From Symbiodinium natans (taxonomy: Eukaryota > Sar > Dinophyceae > Suessiales > Symbiodiniaceae): DNA of 64,000 nucleotides. Shown here one piece after another: positions 60,906-64,000 of this stretch. Position numbers and translations under genes: made by a program. Every line of letters begins with the position of its first letter. The first letter of the stretch is position 1. A model generated the notes under the pieces. That model ran no database searches and was not told the DNA's origin. It saw only the letters and a program-made list of their open reading frames with translations. The stretch covers positions 513,920 through 577,919 of the forward strand of contig CAJNDS010000014.1 in assembly GCA_905221605.1 (NCBI GenBank), written 5' to 3'.

Positions 60906-62439
60906 GTCTTGGCAGGGCACGTGAGGGGTTGGCCGCATCCCGGCGACGCTGCGCAAGTAGATCGATCTCGCGAACAAAGGCCAGCGTAACGGCGCCGAGA
61001 CCGGCCGGCACTAGCGGACTGAAGGCTCTCATCCTGCCAGCAGCGCTCGCTGGCCTGGGAGCAAACACGTTCGGCGACGGGTCCTCCCCCAAGCTCAACA
61101 GGAAAGCCAGGTCCCAGCGCCCCGCGTCGCTGGCTGCTTGCTCGGTAGCAGCCAACGCCAACGCCGTGTGCTCGCGGGCGGCATGGTTGTCCCCTCTTAG
61201 GAATGCATCTGCAATGCCGGCCAACATCATCATCATGAGCCCTAGATCCCGAGACCGGTCGTAGCCGCCTGTCCTCTCCAGATAACTCACAAAAGACACT
61301 CGGCCCGAGGCCTGTGCCTCCTCCACAGAGGCCGGGAGGGGCAGCGCAGGATAGAGGCGGCGGTGTGCAGATTGAACGACCTGAAGGAAGAAAGTGGAGC
61401 TGCCTGCTGCCAGCTCCTGCTGCAACTTCTCCCTCTTGGCCGTTCCCTTTGCAGACAAGCTGGTCGAATTGCCAGAGAGATCCAAGGTCTCGCTCTGAGC
61501 AATAAGGTGGGCCACCAGTTGACCCAAAGCCTCCCCTTGTTGAGTAACAGCTTTTGCGAGGGAGGAGCCGTCTGAGGAAGATCCTGCGGGGGCCTGGGAG
61601 GCAAAAGGTACCTGCGCCTGAACATGCACTTGCCGTGGAGCTGGAAGCTGTTTTGCCATCTGTTGCAGGGGCATCGCTGGGGGAGCCGCCGCGATAGTCG
61701 GAAACTCCTGCTGCAGCCCTGCAGGGGGCAGAGGAGCCGGACTGACTGGGAGCGCCGTCGCCGCGGCTTGCTTTTCCGCAACCAACCTGATTTGGTCTGC
61801 AAGGCTTGGAATGACGGCAGCTATTGCGGCCACCTGTTCTGACAACTGGCTCATGGTGATCCTTTTCTTGGGCGGCGGCCTTTTTGGCGAAGCAGTTAGA
61901 GGCGCGGCGGTCTCCTCCTGCGCAGAGTAGAATGCAAGGCGGTCTGAGGCCTCCTCTTCGACCCAGGCCTTTGCGGCAGCTATCAGCAGCTCTGGCTGGG
62001 GCATGATGTGAGGAGCGTCGGGCAGGAAGCTTTCGAAAACCAGATCGGTCACAGGATCGTAAAGACTCATAGAAGCTAGGACTGCCTCGTCCATGTCCAC
62101 CACCAGAACATCCACGTCCACACCTGCTGGTACCTCGCCCGCTTCTTCGTCTTCTATTCCAGGCACCGTCAGAACGACAAAAGGTCCCACCACATCCGAA
62201 GGAAGAGTTGCAGCAGCGTTCTCCTGAGCCGATGCAAGAAGGGCCGCCGGGACGGCAGCGAGAAAGCCGCCACTCCTCTGCATCACGGGAAGGCACAAGA
62301 CCTGGCGCCCTGGTTCCGAAGCTGAGCCCAAGGGCCACCTCAAGATGCAAGACAATCCTAGGCTGTTGGGCTCCATCCGCAAGTCGGAGAGCTGCATTGT
62401 TAGCGAAGGCTGGGCAAGGGGCGCTGGGCTCCGTAGCAA
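60832..62439 (-). CDS. DIRS gag-like ORF
   Basis: Up to 535 codons; first in-frame ATG is about residue 15 (MQLSDLRMEPNSLG). An acidic stretch (GIEDEEAGEVPAGVDVDV), a basic PKRPPPKKR, a glutamine/alanine/proline-rich middle, a helical C-terminal half (SYLERTGGYDRSRDLGLMM) and a basic tail RRRPRFPRKPKDQQ are what a nucleic-acid-binding capsid-type protein would have. No zinc knuckle. It overlaps the upstream ORF by 40 bp in another frame, so the two were probably one ORF before a shift. Confidence 0.65.
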   Translation of the reverse strand: MLRSPAPLAQPSLTMQLSDLRMEPNSLGLSCILRWPLGSASEPGRQVLCLPVMQRSGGFLAAVPAALLASAQENAAATLPSDVVGPFVVLTVPGIEDEEAGEVPAGVDVDVLVVDMDEAVLASMSLYDPVTDLVFESFLPDAPHIMPQPELLIAAAKAWVEEEASDRLAFYSAQEETAAPLTASPKRPPPKKRITMSQLSEQVAAIAAVIPSLADQIRLVAEKQAAATALPVSPAPLPPAGLQQEFPTIAAAPPAMPLQQMAKQLPAPRQVHVQAQVPFASQAPAGSSSDGSSLAKAVTQQGEALGQLVAHLIAQSETLDLSGNSTSLSAKGTAKREKLQQELAAGSSTFFLQVVQSAHRRLYPALPLPASVEEAQASGRVSFVSYLERTGGYDRSRDLGLMMMMLAGIADAFLRGDNHAAREHTALALAATEQAASDAGRWDLAFLLSLGEDPSPNVFAPRPASAAGRMRAFSPLVPAGLGAVTLAFVREIDLLAQRRRDAANPSRALPRQGESESQAAPKRRPRFPRKPKDQQ

Positions 62440-63002
62440 TACACCTTTGCTTCTGCCAACGAGGGGAATGAGTGAAAGACAGCGCGGGATGCAGAGATAT
62501 CCCCGACAACCGCTCGCAAGGCGGAAAAGCTGGAAAACCTAGCACCGTTAGGCAAGTTAGGATGCCAAAGAACCACGTAGACCGAAGGCCTAAGGTTGAG
62601 CGCTTCGCTCGACAGCGGCGTTGCCCAATGTCCCTCGAGGACCTCACGGGCCCAGCAGCCTGCTCTCCAGGCGCGTCGGGCTCGACCTTCCGGGCACAAG
62701 CTCGACGCGGACAAGGCACGACACAAGTCAATGCAGTATTGAGGGCAACTAGGAAAGCTGGCAGCAGTGGAGGCACGGGTCCTTGGTGAAGGGCTGGCCA
62801 AGGTTTGCGAAATGAAGCCGTCCTGAACGGCCGAAGCAGGGGCAGCCGGAGCTGCAGCAAGGGGTACCTGCGATGGAACTGCCTCAACCACCTCCCAATT
62901 ATCACCTAGACGCGATGTAGCAATGCGAAGCCGTTCAAGGGCTTCCTGGACCTCAGTAATGGCCTGGTCCAAATCAGGGCCTTGGCTCATGCAAGTACCC
63001 AC
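62400..63002 (-). CDS. DIRS 5' ORF with hybrid-binding (viroplasmin/RNase H N-terminal)-like domain
   Basis: 200 codons. The C-terminal 55 residues, with VYVVLWHPN, FSSFSALRAVVGDIS and FHSFPSLAEAKVYCYGA, fit the small RNA/DNA-hybrid-binding fold (Tyr-x-Val start, F-x-SF-x-x-x-x-EA end). The N-terminus is helical (ITEVQEALERLRIATSRL). It begins near ATG 62990 (MSQGPDLDQAI). It ends at a stop just after the frame overlap with gag. Confidence 0.55.
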   Translation of the reverse strand: MGTCMSQGPDLDQAITEVQEALERLRIATSRLGDNWEVVEAVPSQVPLAAAPAAPASAVQDGFISQTLASPSPRTRASTAASFPSCPQYCIDLCRALSASSLCPEGRARRAWRAGCWAREVLEGHWATPLSSEALNLRPSVYVVLWHPNLPNGARFSSFSALRAVVGDISASRAVFHSFPSLAEAKVYCYGAQRPLPSLR

Positions 63003-63277
63003 GCAACCTCAGTGCACCTGGCCTAGGAACCTGTTGCGGAGGTGGCGTAGCACGCGAGGCCGTGGCAGGCCGCGGGGAGGCCGGAGCCAGCACAAAAGTC
63101 CAGAAGAAGGCGAAAGTGGCCACACAACCAAACCCAAACCCCGAAGTGAAAAGTGCGAGGTTGAAGGTAAAGGAGGCCTGACAATGAGCCGGACAGGAGA
63201 GACCGAACCAATAGGAGTTGGACCCAAAGTTCAACAAGGACAAGACGTGAGGGAGGGCCTCGACAACGGACCACATC

Positions 63278-63323
63278 AGAAGCTTGAGCAGCAGTGCACG
63301 TTTCGGCTCATCACTATAGTCAG
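63278..63323 (-). repeat. DIRS terminal repeat A1
   Basis: 46-bp copy of A2 at the sense 5' end of the element, ending at TCAG then host sequence ATACTCTC. Confidence 0.92.
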
Positions 63324-64000
63324 ATACTCTCATCGTCTCGCACCACAGAAGCTTGGTAAACACCTTGAAAAAGTAGGAGAGGTTCCCCACACTCTCCTGA
63401 AGTCCGAGAGGACTATTGGGGAATCTGCTACTCTTTCAGCATTGACTACTTCATTCACTTTGCAGTTACGCAGAGCAGGGACTGAGATCTTGTACGAGGT
63501 GGGGCCCGTGTTGCTGCAAAAAAAAGACACCCTGCACACACGGATACCTAGATTCCAAGTAGAAACTTCATCTGGCTAACTGGAGCAATCCTCCTTCTTT
63601 CACCCGAAGATGATGACATCGCTCTAGACAAGCCCTTCTCCAGAGTGCCATTGGAGCCTACATAATTCGTGGTATTGTCCCCTCATAACCCCTATATAAC
63701 TTACCAGAATCTAATGCACCCCATCCAAACACTCAAGCTCCTGACCCTAAACCCTAAACCCTAAACCCTAATGTCATAATGAAAACATTTTTCCGACTCC
63801 CGCAGGGATGTTGGAACAGGGGCTCTCAGCGAAGAGGCTGTAACAGACAAGCCACACCCTGTAACTGGTGGCGGACCGTGAGCGTAGGATTTAGGGCATC
63901 AGGATTCGGGGTTTCAGCATGGAGTCATGAAATGGGCTTAGTTGATACAGCACGCAAGGTGTTTCTACACTACCCTTGGATTTCTAAATTCTTCAGCGAT
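63324..64000. other. right flank of the DIRS element
   Basis: Unique sequence with a short CCCTAAA run at 63744-63770. Short minus frames at 63330-63539 have no recognised domain. No gene supported. Confidence 0.4.

Larger units (their letters stand above)
54712..63323 (-). mobile_element. DIRS-order retrotransposon (Ngaro/PAT-like) with split direct repeats
   Basis: Sense order (minus strand): A1 (63323-63278), ORFs, B1 (54956-54868), A2 (54871-54826), a 25-bp GC-rich spacer, B2 (54800-54712). A1 and A2 share 46 bp; B1 and B2 share 89 bp, apparently identical. This A1-ORFs-B1A2B2 layout is that of PAT/Ngaro elements, which integrate as circles through a tyrosine recombinase. TCAG stands at the left edge, the B1/A2 joint and the right edge, as expected for a 4-bp crossover core shared with the target; there is no ordinary target duplication. 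ORFs encode gag-like, RT, RNase H, methyltransferase-like and tyrosine recombinase domains. Frameshifts between ORFs suggest that this copy is defective or uses programmed shifting. Confidence 0.88.

Noticed and set aside
58613-62905. Reading the whole 1430-codon frame as one polyprotein
   Set aside because: Its first 690 codons are the shadow of the gag frame (Arg/Ser/Gly-rich, low coding quality); only the part after the gag stop has RT motifs.
63324-64000. A gene continuing right of the DIRS element
   Set aside because: Frames are short with no recognised domain or paired splice sites.
1-64000. Bacterial-type features (operons, ribosome binding sites, CRISPR, rho-independent terminators)
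   Set aside because: The window is clearly eukaryotic; tandem repeats lack CRISPR spacing and hairpins belong to foldback elements.

Overview
This window reads as nuclear DNA of a dinoflagellate. The evidence is: Arabidopsis-type TTTAGGG/CCCTAAA heptamer arrays scattered through the whole window; short exons split by long introns with GT-AG, GC-AG and GA-AG ends; intron-making mobile elements (introners); and copia-like and tyrosine-recombinase retroelements whose proteins resemble those I know from Symbiodiniaceae and relatives. Every gene and retroelement I can place with confidence reads on the minus strand, as in one arm of a dinoflagellate unidirectional gene cluster. I see no tRNA, rRNA, CRISPR or bacterial operon. 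The species is not identified.

Layout. 1-25 kb: exons of about 30-120 bp separated by 0.3-1.5 kb introns full of telomere-like repeats. They include a histidine-phosphatase gene (about 3.3-11.6 kb; RHGER, DPPLT, RCIETA and VTHGD exons in the right order) and a DEAH-box RNA helicase fragment (about 15.6-16.0 kb). 25.6-26.9 kb: a compact 2OG-Fe(II) oxygenase gene with one introner intron. 28-36 kb: more orphan exons plus large arrays of variant heptamers (TTTGGGG, TTTGGGGG, TTGAGGG). 36.9-39.6 kb: a five-exon membrane-protein gene, two of whose introns are introners. 40-46 kb: orphan exons, tandem repeats and a second copy of the oxygenase introner. 46.7-48.8 kb: a copia remnant fused in frame to a 5'-truncated LINE. 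48.8-50.5 kb: a broken eukaryotic RNA-dependent RNA polymerase. 51.9-53.7 kb: further exons. 54.7-63.3 kb: an 8.6-kb DIRS-order (Ngaro/PAT-like) retrotransposon with complete split direct repeats.

The most striking pattern is how the telomere-like repeats sit around exons. On the + strand, minus-strand exon candidates lie where a CCCTAAA array on the left gives way to a TTTAGGG array on the right. Read as pre-mRNA, such introns start with (UUUAGGG)n and end with (CCCUAAA)n. These are exact reverse complements, so each intron could fold its two splice sites together. Most exon calls are inference from open frames, splice signals and protein-like composition; they need RNA evidence.
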